A DNA stretch of 42,052 nt from Archangium sp. (lineage in GTDB: Bacteria > Myxococcota > Myxococcia > Myxococcales > Myxococcaceae): positions 1-42,052 of the forward strand of contig JAEUJS010000152.1 of assembly GCA_016792935.1 (NCBI GenBank). Reading direction: 5' to 3'. The notes below the pieces were generated by a model, which saw only the letters and a program-made list of their open reading frames with translations, was not told the DNA's origin and made no database searches. The position numbers were made by a program, and so were the translations under genes. Positions 34,172-42,052 of this stretch are shown in pieces; the first letter of the stretch is position 1, and each line of letters starts with the position of its first letter.

Positions 34172-34216
34172 AGGGCTCGGACTTCTTCATTGAAGGCCGG
34201 GCCCTTCGTGTTTTTG
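34172..34216 (+). terminator. Rho-independent terminator after the second GIDE gene
   Basis: AGGGCTCGG (34172-34180) pairs with CCGGGCCCT (34197-34205, one G-U) and is followed by TCGTGTTTTTG. It lies immediately before the chosen start of the ceramidase-like gene and supports that later start. Confidence 0.7.
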
Positions 34217-34225
34217 TGCGCTGCG

Positions 34226-35500
34226 GTGAAACGGTTGAAGCGTTGGAAGTGGCCGTTGCTGGTGCTCGTGCTCGCGCTCGGAGCGTGGCGCTGGGCGTCG
34301 ATCGATCGCTGCGGCGAGTGGCCCTTGAAGCCGGCGGCGCTGACGCAGCTCGCGCAGAGCCAGGGCACGCTCAGCGTCGGAGCAGCCGTCGTGCCCTTCG
34401 TGCTCGACTTCCCGATGACGGTGGGCGGCTTCGGGCCGTTGCGCGGCTCGGCGGACAAGGTGCTCACTCCGCTCGGTGCGCGCGCGTTGATCATCGAGAA
34501 CGGCTCGCAGCGGCTGACGCTGGTGGTGCTCGACGTGTTGCTGATTCCTCCGCAGGTGAGAGATCAGATCGCCGCGAATCAGAAGGGTCAGGTGTGGGTC
34601 ATCGCGACGCACACGCACACCGGGCCGTCCGGCTTCGATCCGCGCGCGGCCTCGGAGCTCGCGGCGCTCGGCTCGTTCAACCAGCGAGATCAGAACGCCA
34701 TCATCGAAGCGGGTCGCAAGGCGATCGACGCGGCGAACACGAAGCTCGTCGCGGTGAAGCTCGAGGTCGGAGAGGGCGCCAACGAGCTCGCCGTCGCGCG
34801 CAGCGGGAAGGAAGTCGATCGCCGCATCACGCGCGCGCGCTTCGATTCTCTCGACGGAGCGGTCGCGCAGGTGGTGATCATCTCCGGGCACCCCACGCTC
34901 GAGCCGCGCAAGCCGGAAGGGCTGCACGGTGATTGGCCCGCGGTGCTCGCGCAGCGCCTCGAAGCGAACGGCGGTCCGGTGACGCTGGTGCTCCAGGGCG
35001 CGGCCGGCAACGCGAGCATCAACCGTGACGTGGCGTCGACTCCGGAGCTCGCCGCGGAGAAGTTGGAAGGCGTGGTGCGGAACATCGTGACGGTGGCGCA
35101 GCCCGAGCCCATCGGCGCGGCGTGGAACGAAGTGCGGGTGGCGTTGCCGCGGCCTGATGCTTCGCGCGTCGCTCCGGCGGGTGCGCGGGAGCTGGCTGAG
35201 AATTTTCTGTGCGACGACGCGGAGGACTTCGTGTTGCTGCACGGATTTCGGCTGGGTGAGCTGAGTCTGCTCTTCGTGCCGCTCGAGCCTTCGTTGGCCG
35301 CGGGGCTGGTGCTCGAAGAACAGGCTCGCGTCGGTCGTGTGGTGTCACTTGCCGATGGGTATGCGGGGTATGTCGAGCCGGTCGAGGTCGCTCGCAACGG
35401 TGAAGGAGAGGCGCACCGGCAGTATTTCCCTGCGGACTTGATCACGCAGCTCGCAGACGGTGCTCGGCTCGCGGGTGATGCGATGAAGCGGGCGCAGTAA
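34226..35500 (+). CDS. Neutral-ceramidase-like membrane-anchored hydrolase
   Basis: Starting at GTG 34226, just past the terminator, the product is 424 residues; a TTG at 34124 would run through the hairpin and is rejected. An N-terminal helix (9-21) with basic flank anchors it. The catalytic part resembles neutral/alkaline ceramidases: VGAAVVPFVLDFPMTVGGFG, RALIIENG, LDVLLIPPQVRDQI and the zinc motif THTHTGPSGFDPR (His129 and His131). Later LVLQGAAGNASINRD and ISGHPTLEPR fit the same family. True neutral ceramidases are about 650-700 residues, so this is a short member. Myxobacteria make ceramide-type sphingolipids, so lipid turnover is plausible, but the substrate is inferred. Confidence 0.7.
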   Translation: MKRLKRWKWPLLVLVLALGAWRWASIDRCGEWPLKPAALTQLAQSQGTLSVGAAVVPFVLDFPMTVGGFGPLRGSADKVLTPLGARALIIENGSQRLTLVVLDVLLIPPQVRDQIAANQKGQVWVIATHTHTGPSGFDPRAASELAALGSFNQRDQNAIIEAGRKAIDAANTKLVAVKLEVGEGANELAVARSGKEVDRRITRARFDSLDGAVAQVVIISGHPTLEPRKPEGLHGDWPAVLAQRLEANGGPVTLVLQGAAGNASINRDVASTPELAAEKLEGVVRNIVTVAQPEPIGAAWNEVRVALPRPDASRVAPAGARELAENFLCDDAEDFVLLHGFRLGELSLLFVPLEPSLAAGLVLEEQARVGRVVSLADGYAGYVEPVEVARNGEGEAHRQYFPADLITQLADGARLAGDAMKRAQ

Positions 35501-35554
35501 CTGCGCGACGGCCCCTCTTCGCACTTCCCTTCAACCCACGCGCTTCTCCACAGT

Positions 35555-35851
35555 TCACTCGGCGACGAGCGCAATCTTCGACTTCTTCTTTCGCTTCTTC
35601 CACAGCAGCACGGTCTTCCCGAGTGTCTGCGCGACTTCCGATTCGGTGCCCTTCGCGAGGGACTCGACCGATTCCATGCGCGACTCGCGATCTTCGCCGG
35701 CGATCTTCACCTTGATCAGCTCGTGATCTTCGAGCGCCTGCGCGGCGGCTTTGATCACGCCCTCGGTCACTCCGTCAGCACCGACCTGCACCACCGCGCT
35801 CAAGTGATGCCCGAGCGCCCGCAACTGCCTGCGTTGTTTTCCGGTCAACAT
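35555..35851 (-). CDS. yhbY: YhbY/CRM-domain RNA-binding protein
   Basis: The 98-residue protein begins MLTGKQRRQLRALGHHL and contains VVQVGADGVTEGVI and LEDHELIKVKI, then GKTVLLWKKRKKKS. This is the CRS1-YhbY (CRM) domain with its usual length (about 97 residues); the domain binds RNA and associates with pre-ribosomes. The ATG at 35851 follows the stop of the PATAN-J gene by seven bases, with AGGGAAG as a possible ribosome site ten bases upstream, so the two are probably co-transcribed. A longer frame to 35887 lies inside the upstream gene and is not used. Confidence 0.92.
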   Translation of the reverse strand: MLTGKQRRQLRALGHHLSAVVQVGADGVTEGVIKAAAQALEDHELIKVKIAGEDRESRMESVESLAKGTESEVAQTLGKTVLLWKKRKKKSKIALVAE

Positions 35852-35858
35852 GTTGAAA

Positions 35859-38432
35859 TCACTTCCCTGCGGCGGTGCGCACTTCACGCGCCGCGTCGAT
35901 GTGTTTGGGATCGAGCGCGACGCACTTCTTGAAGTGAGGCAGCGCGGCCTTCGCGTCTCCGTTGGTCTTGATGATGTAGCCCATGAAGTAGTGCGCCGTG
36001 GCGACGTTGGGGTTCTTCTCGATGCACGCCTTGATGTCCTTCGTCGCCTCGTGGGTCACCAGCTTCTTGTCGCTCGCGGCGAGGAAGCGGGAGTACCCGC
36101 GCCACGCGTAGAATTCCGGCTCGTCGGCGTTGCAGGCGATCGCTTCCTCGAAGAGCTTGAACCCGTCGGCGTACTTGCGTGCCTGGATGTACACGCGGCC
36201 CTTCTGGAACAGCTCCTCGCCCTTGAGCAGCTTCTCGACGTCGACCTTCGAGCCCGTGCCGCCCGCGTCGAGCTCGGCGATGTAGTCGGCGCGCAGCACC
36301 TGGTCCGACAGCGTGCGGTTGGCTTCACCGATGAGCGCGAAGAGATCGGCCTTCACCTTCGCCAGCTCCGGCGGCGCACCGGGCGGAATCGTGTCGGGGT
36401 GGTAGCTGCGCGCGGCCTTGAGGTACGCGATCTTCACCTGGTTGGCGTCGGACTCGCGCTTCAGGTTGAGCACCGCGAAGTAGTCGGCCTTCTTCATCGT
36501 CTCGTACAGCTGCTGCAGCTGCTTGATGTCGTCGGCGCTCGTCGCCGGCGGAGCAGCAGTCACCTTCGGCGCGGCGGGCTTCGCGGGCTCGGCGGGCTTC
36601 ATCACCGGCGGCGGTGGACGCTGCGGCGCGGAAGAAGCAGACGGCGCATCACCGGTGCGCGCCGCGTTGCTCGGGTACGCCACGCCAGCCGGCTTCGGGA
36701 CGCTCACCGGATTTCCTGGCGCAGCGCCGGCAGGTTTCGCAGGCGCAGCACCAGCGGGAGGCGCCATCACCGGAGGCGGCGGACGTTGCGGCGCTGCCGC
36801 GGGTTGTGCAGGTCGAGCGACCGCTGCCGGCGGAGGTCCGGGCACCGCTCCTCGTGGCGGAGCAGCGGCCGCGCGCGCTTGAGCGGCCTGCGACAACCCC
36901 GCGAACGACACGAGCTCGAGCGGCAGCAACATCCACGCGACGCGCATCAGCACGTCGGCTTCCTGCGGAAAATCACGCGCCAGCTGTGAGAGCGATCGCG
37001 CGCCGTCGAAGTGGTTGTACGCGCGGGTTTCCTGCGGCGTGAGGCGCACGTCGGACACGGGAATGCGCCCCGACGCCTTCATCACCGGCAGCTCGAGCGC
37101 GCCCATCTGCCGACGGCGAATGTCGGGCGCCGACACCTTGCGCAGGGCGTCGAGGTAGATGGACCACTTGTTGCCCAACGGCATCGCGCGCGACGGAGCG
37201 AGGTCTTCGAGATCGAACGCGAACGTGCCCTGCTCCGCCGTGAGCGCGCGCACCAGCAACTGCGTCGCGCGCTGACCCAGATGCTGGAAGACCGCGTTGG
37301 GGTTGAGGAGCCCGAGCCCGAACAAGGCCGGGAGCAGATCTCCACCGAACCGCGCCAGCTGCGACTGCGCCTGGTTGATCTGATCCTGGTTGGCGAGCCG
37401 CTGCGACAGCAGGAAGGTGTCGAGCGAGTCCTCGGGGTGCGTGGAGTCGAGGAATTCCGGGTTGCCCTTGCGGAAGTGCACCTGCACCTCGCGGTCGGGC
37501 AGCGTGAGCGTCAGCAGCCCGGTGAGCTCCTTCGCGGCGGCGATGTAATAAAGATGTGTCGGTGCCGGCGCGCCGATGGTGCCGGTCGGCGGCATCCCCA
37601 GCTCTTCCATCGACTGCAGATTCTGTGGAGCCGACGTGCGCACCGCTGACGGTTGGCTCGCGCGCGCAGCTGGAGGCGGACCGGGAACTGGCCCCGAAGG
37701 GCGTGCGGCGACGGGTGCTGCGGGCGCCGGGGAGTTCATGATCTCAGCGACTGACGGCGATGAACGCGGCACCGCAGCGGGAGGCGGAGGAGCCGCAGGC
37801 CTGCCTGTCGCGTTGTTCATGAAGTCCATCACCGAGGGCGACGACTTCACCGGCGGCTGCGCGATGCCGCTGCCCGACGAGACCATGACCGGAGGACCCG
37901 GCATCGCACCGCCGGGACCTGCTCCGCCGGGGCCCACTCCCATGGGACGCGCGACGTGCGCGGGACGATTGCCTGCAGGCCGCGCGACGGCTCCGGGGCC
38001 TGCCACGGGGCCACCCGGAGCAGCGCCCGGTCCTGCACGCACGCCCGGTCCGGCGGCGGGCCCACGCGCGCCCGGAGGTGGCCCGGGGGCGATTCCGGAA
38101 GGCCCACTTGCGGGCGGAGGTGCCGCACCCGACGGGCCACTCGCGGGAGCGGTGCCGACGGTCGGCAAACCCGCGGGAGCGACGACCTTGCTCCATTCTG
38201 CGTCGAGCTGATCTCCGGGGACGATCTGCTCGCCCCACGTCTCCCTCGGGAAAATCATTCGCAGCCCGGGCACGCGACCGGGGAAGACGTAGTTCTCGCC
38301 GTTGGTCGAGACCTGCAGCCGGCCGCCGATGATGCCGTTGTCGATGAGCAGCTCGACGCTGGGCGGACTCAACGGGCCGTACACCTGGCCCTTGTCGTTG
38401 CGCACCCAGACCTGCAGCTGCTGCTCGCTCAT
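35859..38432 (-). CDS. GYF-like, PATAN, J-domain and TPR protein
   Basis: The 857-residue cytosolic protein has five parts. Residues 1-70 form a small GYF/FHA-like beta domain (WVRNDKGQVYGPLS, FPGRVPGLRM). Pro/Gly/Ala-rich disorder follows (85-280), with repeated SSPSVMDFMNN / SSPSVAEIMNS motifs. A PATAN (DUF4388) domain spans about 290-500 (LYYIAAAKELTGLLTLTL, VHFRKGNPEFLDST). Another Pro-rich linker leads to a J-domain with HPD at 678-680 (ADYFAVLNLKRESDANQV), and TPRs occupy the C-terminus. PATAN-J-TPR proteins in myxobacteria are linked to signalling and polarity or motility, but I cannot assign this one. The two SSPSV repeats look like short binding motifs. It starts only 17 bases from the divergent 38450 gene. 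Confidence 0.9.
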   Translation of the reverse strand: MSEQQLQVWVRNDKGQVYGPLSPPSVELLIDNGIIGGRLQVSTNGENYVFPGRVPGLRMIFPRETWGEQIVPGDQLDAEWSKVVAPAGLPTVGTAPASGPSGAAPPPASGPSGIAPGPPPGARGPAAGPGVRAGPGAAPGGPVAGPGAVARPAGNRPAHVARPMGVGPGGAGPGGAMPGPPVMVSSGSGIAQPPVKSSPSVMDFMNNATGRPAAPPPPAAVPRSSPSVAEIMNSPAPAAPVAARPSGPVPGPPPAARASQPSAVRTSAPQNLQSMEELGMPPTGTIGAPAPTHLYYIAAAKELTGLLTLTLPDREVQVHFRKGNPEFLDSTHPEDSLDTFLLSQRLANQDQINQAQSQLARFGGDLLPALFGLGLLNPNAVFQHLGQRATQLLVRALTAEQGTFAFDLEDLAPSRAMPLGNKWSIYLDALRKVSAPDIRRRQMGALELPVMKASGRIPVSDVRLTPQETRAYNHFDGARSLSQLARDFPQEADVLMRVAWMLLPLELVSFAGLSQAAQARAAAAPPRGAVPGPPPAAVARPAQPAAAPQRPPPPVMAPPAGAAPAKPAGAAPGNPVSVPKPAGVAYPSNAARTGDAPSASSAPQRPPPPVMKPAEPAKPAAPKVTAAPPATSADDIKQLQQLYETMKKADYFAVLNLKRESDANQVKIAYLKAARSYHPDTIPPGAPPELAKVKADLFALIGEANRTLSDQVLRADYIAELDAGGTGSKVDVEKLLKGEELFQKGRVYIQARKYADGFKLFEEAIACNADEPEFYAWRGYSRFLAASDKKLVTHEATKDIKACIEKNPNVATAHYFMGYIIKTNGDAKAALPHFKKCVALDPKHIDAAREVRTAAGK

Positions 38433-38449
38433 TTCGGAAGGCGAAACTA

Positions 38450-39289
38450 ATGCACAATGCCCCCATGCGGACTTTCTTCGTCGCTGGGTGCGCCCTCCTC
38501 TCGGTGGGGTGTGCGTCCCTGTCCAACATGCAGATGGCCGACACGTTGGGGCGCGGCAACTTTCAGGTAGGCGTCGAGACGGGAACGTGGTCGGCGGCGA
38601 GCGCCACGGTGCCGATCAGCGTCTCGAACGGAAACCCCTCGTTCCTTCCGCACGTCGACGTCGCGGCGCGCTTCGGCGTCTCTGACGGGGTCGACCTCGG
38701 GCTGCGCGCGGGCCTCTCGTTCCTCGAGCTGCAGGGGAAATTTCTGTTCACCAGGCCAGGAGATCCGCACCTCGCGGTCTCGCTCGCTCCGACGGCTGGC
38801 GGGCTGTTGTTGCCCGGCTCGGGGAGCGCTCCGGTGCAGGGCCTGTTGAACATCGCGGTGCCGGTGTTGATCGGCATCAAGACCAGCGGCGGCAGTGAGT
38901 TCGTCATCGGCCCCCGCTTGCAGAACCTGATTCTGATGTCGGGCACCAGCACCGTGTACGGCCTCGGCGCGGGAGTGAGCCTCGGCTTCGCGATTCGCTT
39001 CACCGACAACTTCGGGCTGATGCCGGAAGCGAGCATCGTGGTGCCGTTGGTCGGAGCGTCCGCGTTCTCCTCGCAGACCAACACCACGAGCCTCACTGGC
39101 GATGGCTTGTTTCTCTTTCAGTTCAAGCTCGGCGTGCTGGTGGGCCGCTTCCGCTCGCTGCAGCCGCCGAACAACGACTTGAAGCAGGCGCCTCCGCCGA
39201 CGATTCCGCCTCCCGGCCAGGTGCCCATCAGCAATCAGCCGCTGCCGCCCGAGGGAAACGAGCCCCCTCCCCCAACCCCTCCGCAGTGA
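38450..39289 (+). CDS. Predicted outer-membrane/barrel-type lipoprotein
   Basis: ATG at 38450 has AAGG eight bases upstream; ATG at 38465 is an alternative. The 279-residue product carries a signal peptide with lipobox L-S-V-G-C. Alternating beta strands with Gly and aromatic residues follow (FGVSDGVDLGLRAGLSFLE, GLGAGVSLGFAIRF), consistent with an outer-membrane barrel. A Pro-rich tail (EGNEPPPPTPPQ) ends the protein. No named family is recognised. It sits 15 bases before the Pcp fusion and is probably co-transcribed with it. Confidence 0.78.
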   Translation: MHNAPMRTFFVAGCALLSVGCASLSNMQMADTLGRGNFQVGVETGTWSAASATVPISVSNGNPSFLPHVDVAARFGVSDGVDLGLRAGLSFLELQGKFLFTRPGDPHLAVSLAPTAGGLLLPGSGSAPVQGLLNIAVPVLIGIKTSGGSEFVIGPRLQNLILMSGTSTVYGLGAGVSLGFAIRFTDNFGLMPEASIVVPLVGASAFSSQTNTTSLTGDGLFLFQFKLGVLVGRFRSLQPPNNDLKQAPPPTIPPPGQVPISNQPLPPEGNEPPPPTPPQ

Positions 39290-39304
39290 GTTAAGGACTG
39301 ATTC

Positions 39305-40522
39305 ATGACGGTCAAAGCCATTCGTGCAGCGCTCACGCAGGCGAAGCGAGACGGAAAAGTCACCGAGGCCGAGGTCGACAAGATCGTCCTCAAGGCGCGC
39401 AGCGGCTGGGGCATGGACGCGGCCGAGAAGGCCGAGCTGGTGAAGCTCGCCGACAGTTTCGGTGACGACGGCGCGAAGCAGCGGCTCCTGAAGCACCTCT
39501 CGTCGATGGGCCAGACCAACGCGTGGGTGAACATCGAGGCCGGCGGGCTCGCTTCGGTGAACGGGCGGTACGCGAACTACACGGTCGGCGTCGCGGGGCT
39601 CTCGGCGAAGGTCGGGCTGTTCGACAACTGCTTCTCGCTCAAGGGCACGGCGAAGGCCGATGGTCAGATGAAGGTGGCCATCGAGGGCAAGAACATCCAG
39701 GTCGCGGTGAAGAAGGGCGAGACCGCGGCGCAGATCCTCGAGAAGGTGAAGGCGCAGCTGCCCTCGCAGGTGAAGGGCGTCGCGCTGTCCGGAGACGTGC
39801 AGCCCTTCGACATGGCGTCGTACAAGGGCCAGGCCGCGAAGAAGGAAGACCAGGCCGCGCACCTGATGCTCTTCAAGCCCGAATCGCTGGGGCTCAAGCC
39901 GGGTGAAGTGCCGATGAAGGTCGTGGTGACGGGGTACGGCGCGTTCATGGGCATCACCGACAACCCCTCGGCGAACATGGCGCAGAAGCTCGCGGAGGCC
40001 GGCGTGAAGGGCGGCATCGTCGAGTACCGCCGCCTCGACGTGACGACCGACGCGGTGGACCAGTTCGTCGCCGAGATGCGGAACAACCCGCCCGACGTCA
40101 TCCTCTCGATGGGCGTCAGCCACTACAAAGCGCAGGTCGAGGAGCGGCCGGAGAATCACCTCGGCGCGAACCGCGACGGAAATGATCAGCAGATGACCGA
40201 GCGTGAAGTGCGCGCCGGTGGTCCAAGGGAACTGAAGACGGACCTGCCGGTCGACGCCATCAACACGTCGCTCGAGGGCTACGGCGACAAGCGCGTGGTC
40301 GGCACCAGCGTGAACGATGCAGGGTACGAGCCCGACCGCTCGGCGTATCTGTGCAACTACCTCGGCTACAACCTCGCCACCGAGTTCGGAGCGACCGCGA
40401 AGACCACCGCCGGCTTCATTCACATCACGCCCGACACGCCGGTCGATCAGATGCACTCGGTGTTGGAAGCCATCTCGGCGCGGCAGCTGGAAGAACGGCG
40501 GGCTCCCGCGCCTCGCAGCTGA
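39305..40522 (+). CDS. Pyroglutamyl peptidase I-like protein with unusual N-terminal domain
   Basis: AAGGA lies eight bases before ATG 39305. The C-terminal half (about 204-380) is a pyroglutamyl-peptidase (C15) domain: MKVVVTGYGAF at the start, then Glu280 in VEERPENHLG, Cys350 in SAYLCNYLGYN and His373 in AGFIHITP, the expected catalytic triad. Such enzymes remove N-terminal pyroglutamate from peptides. Residues 1-200 are unlike normal C15 enzymes (about 215 residues in total): a helical, EF-hand-like start (AKRDGKVTEAEVDKI) and a beta-rich section. There is no signal peptide. The extra domain may target or regulate the enzyme. It follows an envelope-protein gene closely, probably in one operon. 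Confidence 0.85.
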   Translation: MTVKAIRAALTQAKRDGKVTEAEVDKIVLKARSGWGMDAAEKAELVKLADSFGDDGAKQRLLKHLSSMGQTNAWVNIEAGGLASVNGRYANYTVGVAGLSAKVGLFDNCFSLKGTAKADGQMKVAIEGKNIQVAVKKGETAAQILEKVKAQLPSQVKGVALSGDVQPFDMASYKGQAAKKEDQAAHLMLFKPESLGLKPGEVPMKVVVTGYGAFMGITDNPSANMAQKLAEAGVKGGIVEYRRLDVTTDAVDQFVAEMRNNPPDVILSMGVSHYKAQVEERPENHLGANRDGNDQQMTEREVRAGGPRELKTDLPVDAINTSLEGYGDKRVVGTSVNDAGYEPDRSAYLCNYLGYNLATEFGATAKTTAGFIHITPDTPVDQMHSVLEAISARQLEERRAPAPRS

Positions 40523-40559
40523 AGCTCGAGGCACCGCTCGTTCGTAGAAGCCACGAATC

Positions 40560-41078
40560 ATGAAAACCGCGGCAGCACCGGCCAGTGCCTGGGAAGTGCG
40601 CATGCGCTGGGGCGATCGTTCGCTCGAGGCCGAGGTCGTCGATGGGCGCGGCCGCAAGACGCTCTCGCTGGGTGAACGCGAAGAAGACGACTTCGTCATC
40701 GGCAATGGCGCGCGGCTGCACTTCACGTGGACGGAAAATGGGCTCGAGGTGCGCTTCTCCACCGGAATCGCGGGCACGGGTTCGATCAAGGGCGCGGAGC
40801 CCGTGTCGCTCGGCCAGCTCGTGGAGCGCGGCGTGGTGAAGGAAAGCAGTGACGGCTACTTCGTGACGCTCGCCGCGAGTGACTCGTTGGCGCTGGAGAT
40901 CGGCGGACAACACATCGAGGTGCGGCAGACGCGCGGTCGCGTGGCGCGGCTGCGCATCGATGCGCTGGCGACGGTGGCGTTGATCGCCGGGCTGGCGTTG
41001 CTCGGCGCGTGGCTGGTGTCGACGTTGGCGGGCATGACGCCGCTCAATCTGATTCCCAAAGAGATGAAGAAGAAGTGA
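40560..41078 (+). CDS. Small membrane protein with FHA-like N-terminal domain
   Basis: The 172-residue product has a beta-rich N-terminal domain (WEVRMRWGDRSLEAEVV, then LGEREEDDFVIG and LALEIGGQHIEVRQ) and one C-terminal transmembrane helix (LATVALIAGLALLGAWLVS) followed by a Lys-rich end. The N-terminal domain recalls the FHA-like cytoplasmic module preceding a membrane helix in some myxobacterial motility and envelope proteins, but this is only a resemblance. It is 37 bases downstream of the Pcp fusion and its end overlaps the next gene by GTGA. Confidence 0.75.
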   Translation: MKTAAAPASAWEVRMRWGDRSLEAEVVDGRGRKTLSLGEREEDDFVIGNGARLHFTWTENGLEVRFSTGIAGTGSIKGAEPVSLGQLVERGVVKESSDGYFVTLAASDSLALEIGGQHIEVRQTRGRVARLRIDALATVALIAGLALLGAWLVSTLAGMTPLNLIPKEMKKK

Positions 41079-42001
41079 GACGGCTCGCGTTGGTGTTGGT
41101 GCTCTCGTCGTGTGCGCTGACGAAGAAGGCACCATCTCTTTCTTCGGAACCGACGGCGCAGGACCTCGCGTGTCAGCAGGCGCTCACTGACGGGAGCGCG
41201 CGCTTTGACGAGGCGTCGTTGACGGCGTGCACGCACGACTTCGACTGCCGTGAGGTGTCTCCGCTCATCGCGGGCAAGTGTGGCGCGTTCGTGAACGGCG
41301 ACGCGTTTGGAGCGCGGCGCACCGAGTTCGCGCGCGGGAGCGTGTGTGACGGCGTGGTGTTGGTGGTGCCGCGTTGCACTCGGCTTCGCCCGGTGTGCGT
41401 CGCAGGTCGGTGCGGTGGAGAGCCCGTCGCGCAGATCGTCGAGGAGTGCGAGGAACGCAACGCGGCGCTGAATCGCGCGCGCACCGCGGCGAACGTGTGC
41501 GTGGAAGACACGGACTGCGCGGTGATGAGTCAGAAGGCCGCGACCAGCAAGAAGTTCTTCGACTCCGCGGCGAAGGAGCGCGAGCAACTGGCGCGCGCGT
41601 GTGGAGCGATGCCGCCGCAGCTGTTCGTCGCGCTCGATGAGCCCACGACGGCGTTCTGCGTCGCCGGGGTCTGTCAGACCGATCGACAGTTCACGACGAC
41701 CGTGCGAGCGAAGCGCGGCTACGAGTACGAGGACACGTGGGCCGAGAGCAAACGCGGGTGCGTCTTCGAAGCGTTGGAAGATTCCGTCTCGGAATCGCTC
41801 GGCATGCGCGACCTCGAGCTGAGCTTCAAGGTGACGCTGAGCGAGGCGGGCGAGATGAACGAGTTCGAGTTCGTGCAGCAGATTCCGCCGTCGATTGCGT
41901 ACGCGTTCGCGGCGCGCCTGCATGCGTGTGAAGGGCCGCGCGTCACGCGCCGGGGGAAGCCGGTGAGCGTGCGGTGGACCATCACCATGATTCGGAACTG
42001 A
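41075..42001 (+). CDS. Cysteine-rich lipoprotein
   Basis: GTG at 41075 overlaps the preceding stop (GTGA), so translation is probably coupled. The 308-residue product has lipobox V-L-S-S-C within its first 15 residues. It carries paired cysteine motifs: TACTHDFDCREV, GKCGAF, SVCDGV, RCTRLRPVCVAGRCGGEP, NVCVEDTDCAVM and AFCVAGVCQ. The C-terminal part (LSFKVTLSEAGEMNEFEF, then VRWTITM) forms beta strands resembling a TonB/AgmX-type or energy-transduction C-terminal fold. Family unknown. A longer frame starting at 41009 overlaps the previous gene and is not used. Confidence 0.8.
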   Translation: MRRLALVLVLSSCALTKKAPSLSSEPTAQDLACQQALTDGSARFDEASLTACTHDFDCREVSPLIAGKCGAFVNGDAFGARRTEFARGSVCDGVVLVVPRCTRLRPVCVAGRCGGEPVAQIVEECEERNAALNRARTAANVCVEDTDCAVMSQKAATSKKFFDSAAKEREQLARACGAMPPQLFVALDEPTTAFCVAGVCQTDRQFTTTVRAKRGYEYEDTWAESKRGCVFEALEDSVSESLGMRDLELSFKVTLSEAGEMNEFEFVQQIPPSIAYAFAARLHACEGPRVTRRGKPVSVRWTITMIRN

Positions 42002-42007
42002 GAAGAG

Positions 42008-42052
42008 CTACTTCGCTTCGGCGCGTTCGATCGCCTCGCGGAGCTTCGATTT
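42008..42052 (-). CDS. C-terminal end of a minus-strand gene (partial)
   Basis: On the minus strand the last 45 bases read KSKLREAIERAEAK and TAG (stop at 42008-42010). This Lys/Glu helical tail has no other plausible explanation, and it ends seven bases after the converging lipoprotein gene. The body of the gene lies outside the window, so no function can be given. Confidence 0.5.
   Translation of the reverse strand, partial: KSKLREAIERAEAK

Noticed and set aside
38447-40789. Minus-strand open frame of 780 codons
   Set aside because: It is antisense to three genes including the pyroglutamyl-peptidase gene with an intact catalytic triad.

Overview
The window is GC-rich chromosomal DNA (by eye about two thirds G+C) from a bacterium that is very probably a myxobacterium (Myxococcota, perhaps suborder Cystobacterineae). 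The evidence is the repertoire of surface proteins: many lipoproteins and secreted proteins with MopE-type Asp/Asn-Gly-Asp metal-binding repeats, Asp-Ala-Gly-rich linkers, C-terminal Cys-x-Cys/membrane/Arg tails of the MYXO-CTERM type, and PATAN-J-TPR and TIGR02996-type proteins. I see no phage, insertion sequence, CRISPR array or conjugation gene, so this is ordinary chromosome with a strong cell-envelope flavour. All assignments come from reading motifs; no database search was run.

Layout, left to right. 1-7634 (minus): a large Ig-like repeat lipoprotein running off the left edge, a stand-alone PqqD-like protein, heme O synthase (ctaB/cyoE) and a membrane-anchored TPR protein. 7755-7967: tRNA-Ala(CGC) with promoter and terminator. 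7990-13624 (minus): a small zinc-ribbon protein, then a four-gene envelope cluster read PEGA protein, MopE-like lipoprotein, secreted propeller protein with MYXO-CTERM tail, 5'-nucleotidase lipoprotein; the first three are joined by ATGA overlaps. 13656-15146 (plus): RluA-type pseudouridine synthase and an unknown small protein. 15136-18055 (minus): a translationally coupled operon of ECF sigma factor, zinc-finger anti-sigma factor and secreted caspase-fold protease with a probable outer-membrane barrel. 18356-25100 (plus): purF, a large MYXO-CTERM-like surface protein, a GIDE-domain membrane protein and a small barrel protein. 25486-27975 (minus) and 28010-32594 (plus): a Gly-rich MopE-type lipoprotein, a divergent Asp-Ala-Gly lipoprotein, a TIGR02996/propeller protein and menB. 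32783-35500 (plus): a second GIDE paralogue and a neutral-ceramidase-like protein. 35555-38432 (minus): yhbY and a PATAN-J-TPR protein. 38450-42001 (plus): envelope protein, a pyroglutamyl-peptidase fusion, a small membrane protein and a lipoprotein. The last 45 bases hold the end of another minus-strand gene.

Housekeeping functions (heme O, purine and menaquinone synthesis, RNA modification, ribosome-associated YhbY) are scattered among envelope genes and do not form pathways here. The parts most worth following are the sigma/anti-sigma/caspase operon, a pair of diverged intergenic elements of about 220 bp (25178-25397 and 31411-31627) that look like a dispersed repeat or structured RNA, four copies of a small hairpin repeat whose stem changes are compensatory, two of them inside coding sequences, and a peptidase of unusual domain architecture.
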